From Opitutaceae bacterium (GTDB lineage: Bacteria; Verrucomicrobiota; Verrucomicrobiia; Opitutales; Opitutaceae), in assembly GCA_028688225.1 (NCBI GenBank), contig JAQTYQ010000004.1, forward strand, positions 1 to 64,000: 64,000 bases of DNA. Reading direction: 5' to 3'. The notes under the pieces were generated by a model, which saw nothing but the letters and a program-made list of their open reading frames with translations, did not search any database and was not told the origin of the DNA. Positions 44,130 through 51,972 of the stretch are shown piece by piece. The position numbers and the translations under genes were made by a program. How positions within the stretch are numbered: the first letter of the stretch is position 1; every line of letters starts with the position of its first letter.

Positions 44130-44628
44130 GAAGGGTCAAGTGATTTTCGGGTTTCTTGCTCGGCGGTGATCGCAGGCGTCCGTTTGCTTGATCCGGAGGC
44201 GATTGCCAACCCCGGGACTGCCCCCGCCGAGGGTTTCCGGCCGCTTTGCGCACTGCTCCGAGGGTGGGAAGCCGCCGGGGTCGGCGGCGCCGGCGGACCG
44301 GGCTGGTCCGGTGTTTTGCGGGCGCGCTCCTGCTGGGCCCGGGCCAAGGCACGCGCTTCGATCTCGGCGCGAGCCGATCGGGTCGTGATCGGGGTGCGGA
44401 TCGCCGCCGAGCAGCCGCCCCGCCACGTTCTCATCGGTCGTTGGTTCGATGCGCCGGCGCTCTGCTGGCCAGCAGAGTGTTCGCTCCCCGTGCCGCGGGT
44501 GTTCACTTCGACCTGCCGCAGATCGAGTTGCTCCACCGCATCGATCACGAAGTGCACGAGATGATCCGCGGGCACCCAGTCGCGCAAATCGGGCGGCAGC
44601 AGCAGCGGAGTCTCGCGGTTCACGGTCA
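44130..44628 (-). pseudogene. IS1182-family transposase remnant
   Basis: From the ATG at 44628 one frame reads NRETPLLLPPDLRDWVPADH then LVHFVIDAVEQLDLRQVEVN, the start of IS1182-type transposases. After GTGSEH the homology stops at a palindrome. It resumes in another frame with RRIEPTTDENVAGRLLGGDPHPDHD, equivalent to the later conserved block, and then a charged helix. A segment of about 20 residues is deleted between the blocks, and the catalytic part is missing. The gene cannot make a functional transposase. Confidence 0.85.
44460..44477. repeat. 18-bp perfect palindrome inside the IS remnant (copy 1)
   Basis: CTCTGCTGGCCAGCAGAG sits exactly where the transposase homology breaks off. The inner 16 bases recur at 44630-44645. 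Confidence 0.7.
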
Positions 44629-44646
44629 TTCTGCTGGCCAGCAGAA
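44629..44646. repeat. 18-bp perfect palindrome inside the IS remnant (copy 2)
   Basis: TTCTGCTGGCCAGCAGAA lies next to the transposase start codon. It shares its inner 16 bases with copy 1; the outer pair has changed from C-G to T-A in a compensatory way. Confidence 0.7.
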
Positions 44647-44734
44647 CGGGCGGGCATGCCTCTCTGACGCACCCCCTGCGCCAAAGTTCAAAACTTCCCC
44701 GCTGCATCGGAAGAAAACTCGCCGTTCTGCACCA

Positions 44735-44750
44735 AACGGCGGCCGCCGTT
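44735..44750. repeat. 16-bp perfect palindrome near the right IS end
   Basis: AACGGCGGCCGCCGTT lies four bases before the right terminal hairpin of the IS remnant. Role unknown. Confidence 0.5.
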
Positions 44751-44786
44751 GGTTTAGGAGCCTGGAGGGCGAAGCCCGACAGGCTC

Positions 44787-46676
44787 CTAGGCGACCCGGG
44801 CTGCCCGGGGCTGGGTGCACCAGTTGTGCCAGCAGGCGCGCAGCGCCGCTCCAAAGCGCGCCGCTTGTCCCGGATGGTCGAGCAGGGGGGAGCGCCGCAT
44901 CTCGTCGCGCAAGCCGGCGCGCAGCGCGGCCAGCCGCGGCCGGTCGGCGCCCAGGTGCGCGGCGATGCGGGTGTACTCGTCGGCCGTGGCGGCGATCCAT
45001 TCGGGATGTCCGACCGCGGTCAGCAGGCTGGCGCTGACGCGCGCCACGTGGCGGTCGCCGCGCAGCGTGACAACCGGCACGCCCATCCATAGCGCCTCGC
45101 AGGTGGTGGTGGTGCCGTGGTAGGGGAAGGTGTCGAGGGCGATGTCGATCCGGTGGTACACCGCCAGGTGGTCCCGGGTGTCGACCGTCCGCTCGAGGAG
45201 CTCGATGCGGCCGGCCGCCAAGCCGAGGGCCTGGAAGGGCGCGAGGTAATGCTCCCGGACCGCGGGATCGCCGAGACCGCGGCCTTTCAGGACGAGCCGC
45301 GAGTCGGGCGCCGCCTGCAGCACGCCGGCCCAAAGGCGCAGCGTCGTGGCGTTGATCTTGGCCAGGTTGTTGCAACAGCCGAAGGTCACGGGTGCGCCCG
45401 CGAGACAGGGCGGCGGATTCGGCTCGGGTGTGCCCGCCATCGGGAGGTAGGTCCAGGCGGTCGGCGCAAACCGCACGAGCTGTTCGGTGGCGAACCGGTC
45501 GGCATCGCCCACCGGGTCGGCGATGGCGTCGGTCAGGCGGTAATCCATGGCCGGGAGTCCGGTCGTATCGGGATAGCCCAGATAGGTGATCTGGACCGGC
45601 GCGAGACGGCGGGCGTAAAGCGGGAGACGACAGTTCATGCCGGTGTGACCGGCCAGATCGATCAGGATATCAGGCTGGTCTGCGCGGATGGTCCGTTCCA
45701 CGTCGGGATCGGGCTGGCCGATGAAATTCCGCCAGACGCCGGCCAGCCCGCGGAGGCGGGCGGAGATCGCGTCCTCGCGGATGTGGTCAAGGTAAAGCAG
45801 CAGTTCGAACTGCGTGCGGTCGAGGTGCTGCAGGAGCGGCTCGATGAAAAAGGCGCAGGAATGGGACCGCAGATCCGGCGAGAGGATGGCGACGCGCAGA
45901 CGGCGTCCGGACTCCGCCGGGTTGGGCAGGTCGGGCGCGGGCGGCGATCCGATGGCCCGGCCGAAAGCCACATGCTCGGCGAAGATCTGCTCCCGGGAGG
46001 GGCCGTCGAGATATTGCAGGGCGAACAGCCGGTAGCTGCGCGCCTGGTGATGATCCGGCTCGAGGTCGAGAAAGCGGCCGTATTCCTCGATCGCCTCGGC
46101 GATGCGGCTGCACTGCTGCAGCGCCTGCGCCCGGCCGAAACGCGCCAGGGCATACCCCGGATCCGCGGCCAGCGCCCGCTCGTGGCAGTGCAGCGCCTCC
46201 GCACTGTGGCCCATCAGGCTCAAGGTCAGGCCGTAGTTGTACCAGCTCAGGGCATGATCGGGCTTCAGGGCCACGGCCTGCTGGTGACATTCTAGCGCCT
46301 CGGGCAGGCGGTCCTGAGCCTTGAGACAGTAGGCAAGGTTGTCCCACGCCTCGGCGAAGTCAGGCTTCTTTTGCACGACGGTCCGCAGGTGTTTTTCCGC
46401 CTCGGGCAGGCTGCCGGCCGCGACGAGCGCCAGGCCCAGGCGCATCCGGCAGACGGCGGACCGGGGGTCCAGCCGCAAGGCGCGCGTGAGCAGATCCACC
46501 CCGTCCTGGGTGCGGCCTTGCTGGTAGGCGAGGGTGCCGGACAAGTGTAGCACATCGAAGTGCCGGGGGGCGGCGGCCCGGGCCTGCCGGTACAGGATCT
46601 CGGCTTCCGCCAGCCGGCCGGCCCGGTGATGGGTAACGGCCTGCTGGAGCAGCTGCTGGAGTTTCAGGGGAGACAT
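44787..46676 (-). CDS. TPR-containing O-GlcNAc transferase-like glycosyltransferase (GT41)
   Basis: The 629-residue product has about six N-terminal TPR units (residues 1-215) and a GT41 catalytic region like SPINDLY/OGT. Catalytic motifs include VAILSPDLRSHSCAFFIEPL, ILIDLAGHTGMNCRLPLYAR and RLAPVQITYLGYPDTTGLPA. The nucleotide-sugar site is FGCCNNLAKINATTLRLWA and the late signature is DTFPYHGTTTTCEALWMGVP. OGT-type enzymes glycosylate Ser/Thr of proteins, and bacterial ones beside flagellin genes modify flagellin. The stop codon falls in the right end of the IS remnant, so a few C-terminal residues may have been replaced. Confidence 0.95.
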   Translation of the reverse strand: MSPLKLQQLLQQAVTHHRAGRLAEAEILYRQARAAAPRHFDVLHLSGTLAYQQGRTQDGVDLLTRALRLDPRSAVCRMRLGLALVAAGSLPEAEKHLRTVVQKKPDFAEAWDNLAYCLKAQDRLPEALECHQQAVALKPDHALSWYNYGLTLSLMGHSAEALHCHERALAADPGYALARFGRAQALQQCSRIAEAIEEYGRFLDLEPDHHQARSYRLFALQYLDGPSREQIFAEHVAFGRAIGSPPAPDLPNPAESGRRLRVAILSPDLRSHSCAFFIEPLLQHLDRTQFELLLYLDHIREDAISARLRGLAGVWRNFIGQPDPDVERTIRADQPDILIDLAGHTGMNCRLPLYARRLAPVQITYLGYPDTTGLPAMDYRLTDAIADPVGDADRFATEQLVRFAPTAWTYLPMAGTPEPNPPPCLAGAPVTFGCCNNLAKINATTLRLWAGVLQAAPDSRLVLKGRGLGDPAVREHYLAPFQALGLAAGRIELLERTVDTRDHLAVYHRIDIALDTFPYHGTTTTCEALWMGVPVVTLRGDRHVARVSASLLTAVGHPEWIAATADEYTRIAAHLGADRPRLAALRAGLRDEMRRSPLLDHPGQAARFGAALRACWHNWCTQPRAARVA

Positions 46677-47866
46677 GAGGCCAGGGCGGAAACCGGCGCG
46701 GCCGCCTTGCTCCCGGCCGCGCCGGGGTGTCCCGCCGCGTGGATCGCCGCGGCGACAACCGTGCCGATGGTTTCATGCCGGTTGAAATGGTCGTAGATGC
46801 GCCGCCGGGCCGCGGCGGGCAGGGCGAGCGCCGCCTCGCAGGCGCGCGCGAGATCCTCGAGGTCGCCGTGCCGGTAGCGGTGGATGAGTCCGGCTTGGTG
46901 CAAAACCTCCAGCCGGCCGCCTTCCCGCGAATCTTCGGCGACCGGCACCAGGCCGAGACAGCCCGACCAGAAGGGGCGATCAGTATGCGTCGCCCGCATG
47001 CCGGGAGTGGTGAACATCCGCCCCTCCGGGCAGAAGCCGGCCTGGTAGCGGGCGAGGCGAAGGCGCTCTCCGACCGGCACCGAGTGGTCGTGGATCGCCA
47101 CCAGGCGATCCTTGAACCGGGTTTGCAGGAACTCGACCTGGCGGCGGCGATGCGGCGTGAAGCCCAGCTGCGAACCCAGAAAAAGGATTTTCTCCTCCGG
47201 CTGCTCGACGAAGGGAGCGGCGTACGGCCGGAGGTTGGCCACCCAGCTGCGGTGCAGCGTCAGGCAGCGCGGAGCCAGCGCGGCCCGTCCGGCTTCCGCC
47301 AGCGGCGCCTCGTCATGGATCAGGACGTCGAGATGGGGCGCCAGCTCGTTGAAGCACTCCAGATTCCGGCTTGCCTCGTCGAATGCATAGTAGAGCATGC
47401 GGACGCCGCGGTGCGCCAGATAAGCCAGGGTCCGGCCGATGACCCCGGCGAGATGCCGGGGATGCTGTCCGGTCAGGATCAGCCACCATTCCTCCTCGGG
47501 GGGCCGGATCCGGGACACGAATTCCGACAGGCCCCGCGCGCCGAGCACGTGGGCGGGGAGGAAGTCGATTTCCGGATGCGCCATTGCGGCGAACACCCGG
47601 ACGTTTTCGGCGTGCCAGTCGCGGTCGAGCTGCGCCAGCTGCAGCAGGCCCGGGTCCGCCGGATTGGCCACGCGCAGCGCGATATCGACATGCTCCATCT
47701 GCCGCAGGAACGTCCCGGTTTCCACCAGCGGGCCGGCCCACGGACAATAGCAGAAGCTCCGCACCCGCCGGCACGCCGGGGGCGAAGAAACCGGGGTGGG
47801 ATCACAGACAGTGATGGACGGAGAAAGCACGGCAGCGCGACCGGGTCGCCGGGGTTGTCCCTCCAT
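46664..47866 (-). CDS. Putative CgeB-like glycosyltransferase
   Basis: The 400-residue product has a C-terminal pattern like CgeB-type glycosyltransferases (KILFLGSQLGFTPHRRRQVE, ARYQAGFCPEGRMFTTPGMR, DRPFWSGCLGLVPVAEDSRE) and an N-terminal half containing LYYAFDEASRNLECFNELAP. No membrane segment is seen. It overlaps the OGT start by 13 bases, so the two are coupled and probably act on the same glycan. The N-terminal start is uncertain, since the first 30 residues are Pro/Arg-rich. Confidence 0.7.
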   Translation of the reverse strand: MEGQPRRPGRAAVLSPSITVCDPTPVSSPPACRRVRSFCYCPWAGPLVETGTFLRQMEHVDIALRVANPADPGLLQLAQLDRDWHAENVRVFAAMAHPEIDFLPAHVLGARGLSEFVSRIRPPEEEWWLILTGQHPRHLAGVIGRTLAYLAHRGVRMLYYAFDEASRNLECFNELAPHLDVLIHDEAPLAEAGRAALAPRCLTLHRSWVANLRPYAAPFVEQPEEKILFLGSQLGFTPHRRRQVEFLQTRFKDRLVAIHDHSVPVGERLRLARYQAGFCPEGRMFTTPGMRATHTDRPFWSGCLGLVPVAEDSREGGRLEVLHQAGLIHRYRHGDLEDLARACEAALALPAAARRRIYDHFNRHETIGTVVAAAIHAAGHPGAAGSKAAAPVSALASCLP

Positions 47867-47949
47867 GCATCGGCTCCAACCGCGCGGACTTCAGTCCGGA
47901 CGGCAATTTTCCGCCCCGGACCCATCACCGGCCGCGCGGCGGAAATTCC

Positions 47950-47976
47950 TCAATGCGAGCCCGGATGTGACGATGA
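47950..47976 (+). promoter_or_regulatory. Possible sigma-28 promoter before the second HDOD gene
   Basis: TCAATGCG-N11-GACGATGA has exact spacing, with moderate matches in both boxes, 73 bases before the ATG. Confidence 0.4.
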
Positions 47977-48049
47977 GGCAGACCACGAGGCTGTGCCGGC
48001 GGGGCCGTTGTCCGCATCCGCACGCCGGCGCGTCCCGCCCGCCTTCTGC

Positions 48050-48970
48050 ATGTCCAACCCGCATCCGAGCACCCCGGCCGCCGGCCCCTATCCCGAAGGG
48101 GAGATCCGCCGCCGGGTCGACGCTTGTCCCAAGCTCGCCTCGCTCCGGAGCATCAATCGCGCCCTGGCCGACCTCATCCGGTCGGAACAGAGCTACAGTT
48201 CTCAGATCGCCGAGATCATCCGCCGCGATCCGTCGTTGACCGCCCGCCTGCTGCGCATGGTCAACTCCGTCTATTTCGGACTGAGCGCGAAGGTGAACAG
48301 CATCGAGGAGGCGGTCTTCTACGTCGGTCTGCGCCAGATCCGCGAGTTGTCGATGGCGACCCCCGTGATCGAGGAACTCGAGAAGATCCACCCGTCCTCT
48401 GTGCGGCTGCCCTGGCACGAGATGTGGAAGCACAGCATCGGCACGGCCATCATGACGCGCGAACTGCTGTCGAACACGAACGTCTACGTCGATGACGACA
48501 CCGACTATATCATCGGCCTGCTGCACGACATCGGCAAGGTGGTGATGGCCCAGGCATTCCCGGAGGAATTCGGCCGCCTCATCACGCTGCCCGTCAGCAA
48601 TGTCGCGGCTGTTTGCGAACGGGAGCGGGAGCTGATCGGCTGGGATCACGCCCAGATCGGCGGCTATTATCTTGAGCGTCACAAACTCGCGCCCGAGATC
48701 ACCCATGCGGTGTTGTTTCACAACGCGCCCGAAAAAGCCTCCCTGCACGGTTTTTTCGCCGCCGCCGTGCAGGTGGCCGACATCCTCGTGCGCTACGCGG
48801 GCATCCGCGAGGGGTTTGAGGCGATCGACCCCGTCCGGGAAGACGCGTGGATGAGCCTGCCGGGCTGGAAGATCCTTTTTGGTACGGGCAAGCGCGAAAC
48901 GCAGCTGGCCCGCGCCGCGGTTTCCAGCAGCCTCGAGCGTCTGCCGGACCTGTTAAAGGGATTGGTGTGA
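48050..48970 (+). CDS. HDOD-domain protein with intact HD motif
   Basis: The 306-residue product has a complete HDOD pattern: IIRRDPSLTARLLRMVNSVY, IEEAVFYVGLRQIRELSM, and the HD pair in YIIGLLHDIGKVVMAQA. It ends with a short helical tail. Unlike the HDOD protein next to cheA it keeps the HD residues, so it could still bind metal. It lies at the far end of the flagellar region, followed by a hybrid kinase. Its role is unknown; HDOD proteins commonly link signalling to motility or biofilm formation. Confidence 0.9.
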   Translation: MSNPHPSTPAAGPYPEGEIRRRVDACPKLASLRSINRALADLIRSEQSYSSQIAEIIRRDPSLTARLLRMVNSVYFGLSAKVNSIEEAVFYVGLRQIRELSMATPVIEELEKIHPSSVRLPWHEMWKHSIGTAIMTRELLSNTNVYVDDDTDYIIGLLHDIGKVVMAQAFPEEFGRLITLPVSNVAAVCERERELIGWDHAQIGGYYLERHKLAPEITHAVLFHNAPEKASLHGFFAAAVQVADILVRYAGIREGFEAIDPVREDAWMSLPGWKILFGTGKRETQLARAAVSSSLERLPDLLKGLV

Positions 48971-49104
48971 CGGGTGCCGAGGCTTGGGCGCGCCGGCCTC
49001 CGGGGGCGACAGGAACAAAAAACATCCGCGACGGACCTCAATCCGAATGGTGATTGTGCCGAAGAAGAATCGGGGCACTGCCTTGCGCGTTTTGCCTCTC
49101 TCCC

Positions 49105-51342
49105 ATGCTGCCCGATATGCTGCCGTCGAGACCCGTCTCGGATTCATCACCGGCTGAGTCCGACCCTGCGCTTGTGCTGGTCGACGTCGAGGGACGCATC
49201 CGCCGGCTCAACCCGGCGGCGGTCCGGATCATCGGCCGGCCCGGATCGGAGGTGGCCGGGATGCCGGTGGACGAGGTGCTGCGGCTGTCCAGCCAGGCCA
49301 CACCACTCTCGGCGCCCTGGTGGGCGTCGCTGCTGCCCGACACGCCACTTGAAGTGGTCGGGTCGGGCGGGGACGCGCCGCTGGTGGGCCGCTCCCAGCG
49401 GCTGGAGGGAGCCGGCGATCCTTGGTGCCTGCTGGAATTGAGGCTGGTCAGCCCGGCCGGACGGGAGGCCGGCGCGGACGACGCGATCTGGCTCGACAGT
49501 TTCGAACTCGCCTTTCTCGCCGACCTGGAGGGCCGATTTGTGGCGGTCAGCCATTCCTTTGCCCGCAAATTCGGACGTCCGGCGCCGGCCTGGCCCGGCG
49601 GATCGGTCGCCGCGTTGCTGCATCCGGAGGACATCGCGGTCTGGAACAACGCGCTGCAGCGGCTGTGCCGGCCGCCGCATCGCGGCAAGCTCGAGCTGCG
49701 GTGGCATACCCCGCAGGGGTGGCGCTGGCTGGCCTGGGATCTCGGTTTCCAGGGAAAGGCGGGCGGACCGGGCGCGGTGTTGAAGGCGACGGGCTCCGAT
49801 GTGACCAAACGCCGCCTGGCCGAGGAGCAATATCACCGGCTGGCGTGCGCCGTGGAGCAGTCGCCGGTCGCGATCTTGATCACGGATCCCGAGGGCGGCG
49901 TGCAGTATGTAAACCGCAAATTCAGCGAGTCGACCGGGTGTTCGATCGAGGACATCCTGGACCGCAGTCTCGATCCGCTGCGCGCCGGCCATGCGGATGA
50001 AGAGGCCTATCGGAAATTCTGGCTGACGCTGCGGACCACCGGCGTGTGGCGCGGCGAGCTCTGCCTCACCCGGCAGGGCCGGACCGTCTGGGAGTCGATC
50101 CAGGTTTCGTCGATCCGCAACGAGGATGGCGCCGTCAGCAACCTCCTGTGCCTGCGCGAGGACATCACCGCCCGCAAACAGCTCGAGGACCAGCTCCGGC
50201 AGTCGCAGAAGATGGAGAGTCTCGGCACCCTGGCCGGCGGCATCGCCCATGACTTCAACAACATGCTGGCGATCATCAACGGTTACACCGAGATCTGCCT
50301 GAGCCGCGCCCGGGCGCAGGATGAGGCGCTGCGCAAGCATCTCCGCGAGATTCACAGCGCCGCCCAGCGCGCCTGCGGGTTGGTGCGGCAGATTCTGACC
50401 TTCAGCCGCAAAACCGAGGTGCGGTTTGCCCCGGTGTCCCTGTCCCAGCTCGTGCGGGAACTGGCGGCGCTGGTGGGGGAGACATTTCCCCGCACGATCA
50501 CGTTTGATCTCGATCTCGACGAATCGTTGCCCGATCTGCGCGGCGACCAGAACCAGTTGCAGCAGGTCATCATGAACCTCTGCGTGAATGCGCGGGATGC
50601 GATGCCGTCCGGCGGCGTCCTGACGCTGTCGCTGCGCCAGGTGTCCGGCCAGAGTCTCGAGCGGTTCCGCGCCGATCCCGCGCTGCATTACGCCGCCCTG
50701 GAGGTGAGCGACACCGGCATCGGCATGTCTCCGGAGGTCCAGGCGCGGTTGTTCGAGCCGTTTTTCACGACCAAGCAGACCAGCGGCGGCACGGGCTTGG
50801 GCCTGGCCGTCGTGTACGGCATCATCCTCAATCATTTCGGCTTCATCGAGGTCGCGAGCACGCCGGGACAGGGCAGCACCTTCCGGATTTATCTGCCGCT
50901 GACCGCGGCCAAGACGGACCAGCCCCTCGTGCCCCTCGTCTTGGGGGAGTTTCCCCCCGGACATGAATCCGTGCTGGTGGTGGAGGACGAGCCGAGTCTG
51001 CGCACCCTGCTCGTCATGGTTCTGGAGCAGAAGGGCTATTGCGTGCAGGCGGTCGGTGACGGACGGGCGGCGGTGGAGCTCCTGGCCTCCGGCGCGGCCA
51101 CGATCGACGTGATGTTGCTCGATTTCAATCTGCCCAGCGTCGACGGCATCGGAGTATTCAAAATCGCCCGGCGGGTCCGCTCGCGGATGAAAGTCATCGT
51201 GATCAGCGGCAACCTCAGCCTGGAGGCCAAGGCTGAATTCGTCCGGCTCGGCCAGACGGAATTTCTGGAGAAACCCTGCCGGCTCGAGGACGTCGGCCAG
51301 CGGATCCGGCAGGTGCTGGCGCCAATCTCACTATGCGCGTGA
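49105..51342 (+). CDS. Soluble PAS-domain hybrid histidine kinase
   Basis: The 745-residue product has two or three PAS-like domains (about residues 15-370, including DPEGGVQYVNRKFSESTGCS). Next come a HisKA domain with acceptor His in GGIAHDFNNMLAI, an ATPase domain (VSDTGIGMSPEVQARLFEPF, SGGTGLGLAVVYG) and a C-terminal receiver (VMLLDFNLPSVDG). There is no membrane helix, so it senses in the cytoplasm. I use the ATG of PDMLPSRPVSD; one 51 bases upstream is possible. It follows the HDOD gene by about 130 bases. Confidence 0.9.
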   Translation: MLPDMLPSRPVSDSSPAESDPALVLVDVEGRIRRLNPAAVRIIGRPGSEVAGMPVDEVLRLSSQATPLSAPWWASLLPDTPLEVVGSGGDAPLVGRSQRLEGAGDPWCLLELRLVSPAGREAGADDAIWLDSFELAFLADLEGRFVAVSHSFARKFGRPAPAWPGGSVAALLHPEDIAVWNNALQRLCRPPHRGKLELRWHTPQGWRWLAWDLGFQGKAGGPGAVLKATGSDVTKRRLAEEQYHRLACAVEQSPVAILITDPEGGVQYVNRKFSESTGCSIEDILDRSLDPLRAGHADEEAYRKFWLTLRTTGVWRGELCLTRQGRTVWESIQVSSIRNEDGAVSNLLCLREDITARKQLEDQLRQSQKMESLGTLAGGIAHDFNNMLAIINGYTEICLSRARAQDEALRKHLREIHSAAQRACGLVRQILTFSRKTEVRFAPVSLSQLVRELAALVGETFPRTITFDLDLDESLPDLRGDQNQLQQVIMNLCVNARDAMPSGGVLTLSLRQVSGQSLERFRADPALHYAALEVSDTGIGMSPEVQARLFEPFFTTKQTSGGTGLGLAVVYGIILNHFGFIEVASTPGQGSTFRIYLPLTAAKTDQPLVPLVLGEFPPGHESVLVVEDEPSLRTLLVMVLEQKGYCVQAVGDGRAAVELLASGAATIDVMLLDFNLPSVDGIGVFKIARRVRSRMKVIVISGNLSLEAKAEFVRLGQTEFLEKPCRLEDVGQRIRQVLAPISLCA

Positions 51343-51447
51343 TGCGTAAAACACCCCAGGCTGCCGCGGCTACAGGGAGCCGCCGGGCGTACCGATATCA
51401 CCCGCCGGGCGAACGCGAGCGATCCTGTATTCAGGACCGCGACCTGT

Positions 51448-51972
51448 ATGAACACGCGCACATCTTCCCGCTGGATCCGCTTGTTCGCCAAGCTGCTTCG
51501 TTATGTCTCATTGCTGGTGCTGCCGGCGTTCACGGTTGCGGTGGCGTCCCGGCTGCGTCCGACGGCGGGCTGGCCCAAGCCGGCGCCACCACCGTATCTG
51601 CCCACGGTCGGGCCCCTGCCGCTGCGTTTTCAGCAATCGCCGCCGCCCGATGTGTCGACGCGGCCTCCGCCGGCTGCGCCGCCGCGGCCCGCGGTGATCG
51701 CGGAGATCGCCACCGCCAATGCCGTGGCCGTCCGCCCCGAACCGGTGCCCGTCCAGCCCGCACCGGTCACATCCCCGGCAAAATCACCGGCCAAGGAGCC
51801 GGCATTGCTCCTTCCCGATGACACCAAGCCCTCTGCCGCCCGCCCCGAGGATGTTCTGCCCTTTTTCCAGTTCCCCGGTCCCGACCATCCCGCCGAAGCC
51901 GCGCCGGCGGAGCCCTCGAATTCCGATTCAAACCGTCTGCCTAAAAGTTCCGCCGTTTATCGTCAGCGATGA
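51448..51972 (+). CDS. Pro-rich single-pass membrane protein
   Basis: The 174-residue product has a basic start, one membrane helix (LLRYVSLLVLPAFTVAVAS) and a long Pro/Ala/Val-rich tail with no recognised domain, probably periplasmic. Its stop overlaps the next ATG (ATGA), coupling it to the TPR protein. The pair could form an envelope complex. A short palindrome (TCCTGTATTCAGGA) lies just before its start. Confidence 0.55.
   Translation: MNTRTSSRWIRLFAKLLRYVSLLVLPAFTVAVASRLRPTAGWPKPAPPPYLPTVGPLPLRFQQSPPPDVSTRPPPAAPPRPAVIAEIATANAVAVRPEPVPVQPAPVTSPAKSPAKEPALLLPDDTKPSAARPEDVLPFFQFPGPDHPAEAAPAEPSNSDSNRLPKSSAVYRQR

Larger units (their letters stand above)
44062..44789 (-). mobile_element. Degraded IS1182-like insertion sequence with hairpin ends
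   Basis: The element lies between the convergent glycosyltransferase and OGT genes. Its two ends, 44062-44096 and 44755-44789, are each a 35-base perfect nested hairpin. In inverted orientation they match at 29 of 35 positions, and the six differences are three compensatory pair changes. Inside, the minus strand encodes broken pieces of an IS1182-type transposase. The element is far shorter than a complete copy, so it has lost most of its gene. No clear target duplication remains. The right end supplies the stop codon of the OGT gene. Confidence 0.82.

Noticed and set aside
43058-44854. A 598-codon minus-strand frame over the glycosyltransferase end and the IS
   Set aside because: Only the part at 44500-44628 is transposase-like; the rest is antisense to a well-supported glycosyltransferase.
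47957-47967. Another copy of the operon element core (AGCCCGGATGT)
   Set aside because: It is a single 11-base match without inverted partner, and overlaps a possible promoter spacer.
49060-49100. A sigma-54 site (GGCAC-TGCC-TTGC) before the second hybrid kinase
   Set aside because: The spacer is one base too short, which usually abolishes sigma-54 recognition.
49147-50964. A 605-codon frame antisense to the second hybrid kinase
   Set aside because: Composition and position mark it as a shadow; the kinase frame has complete catalytic motifs.
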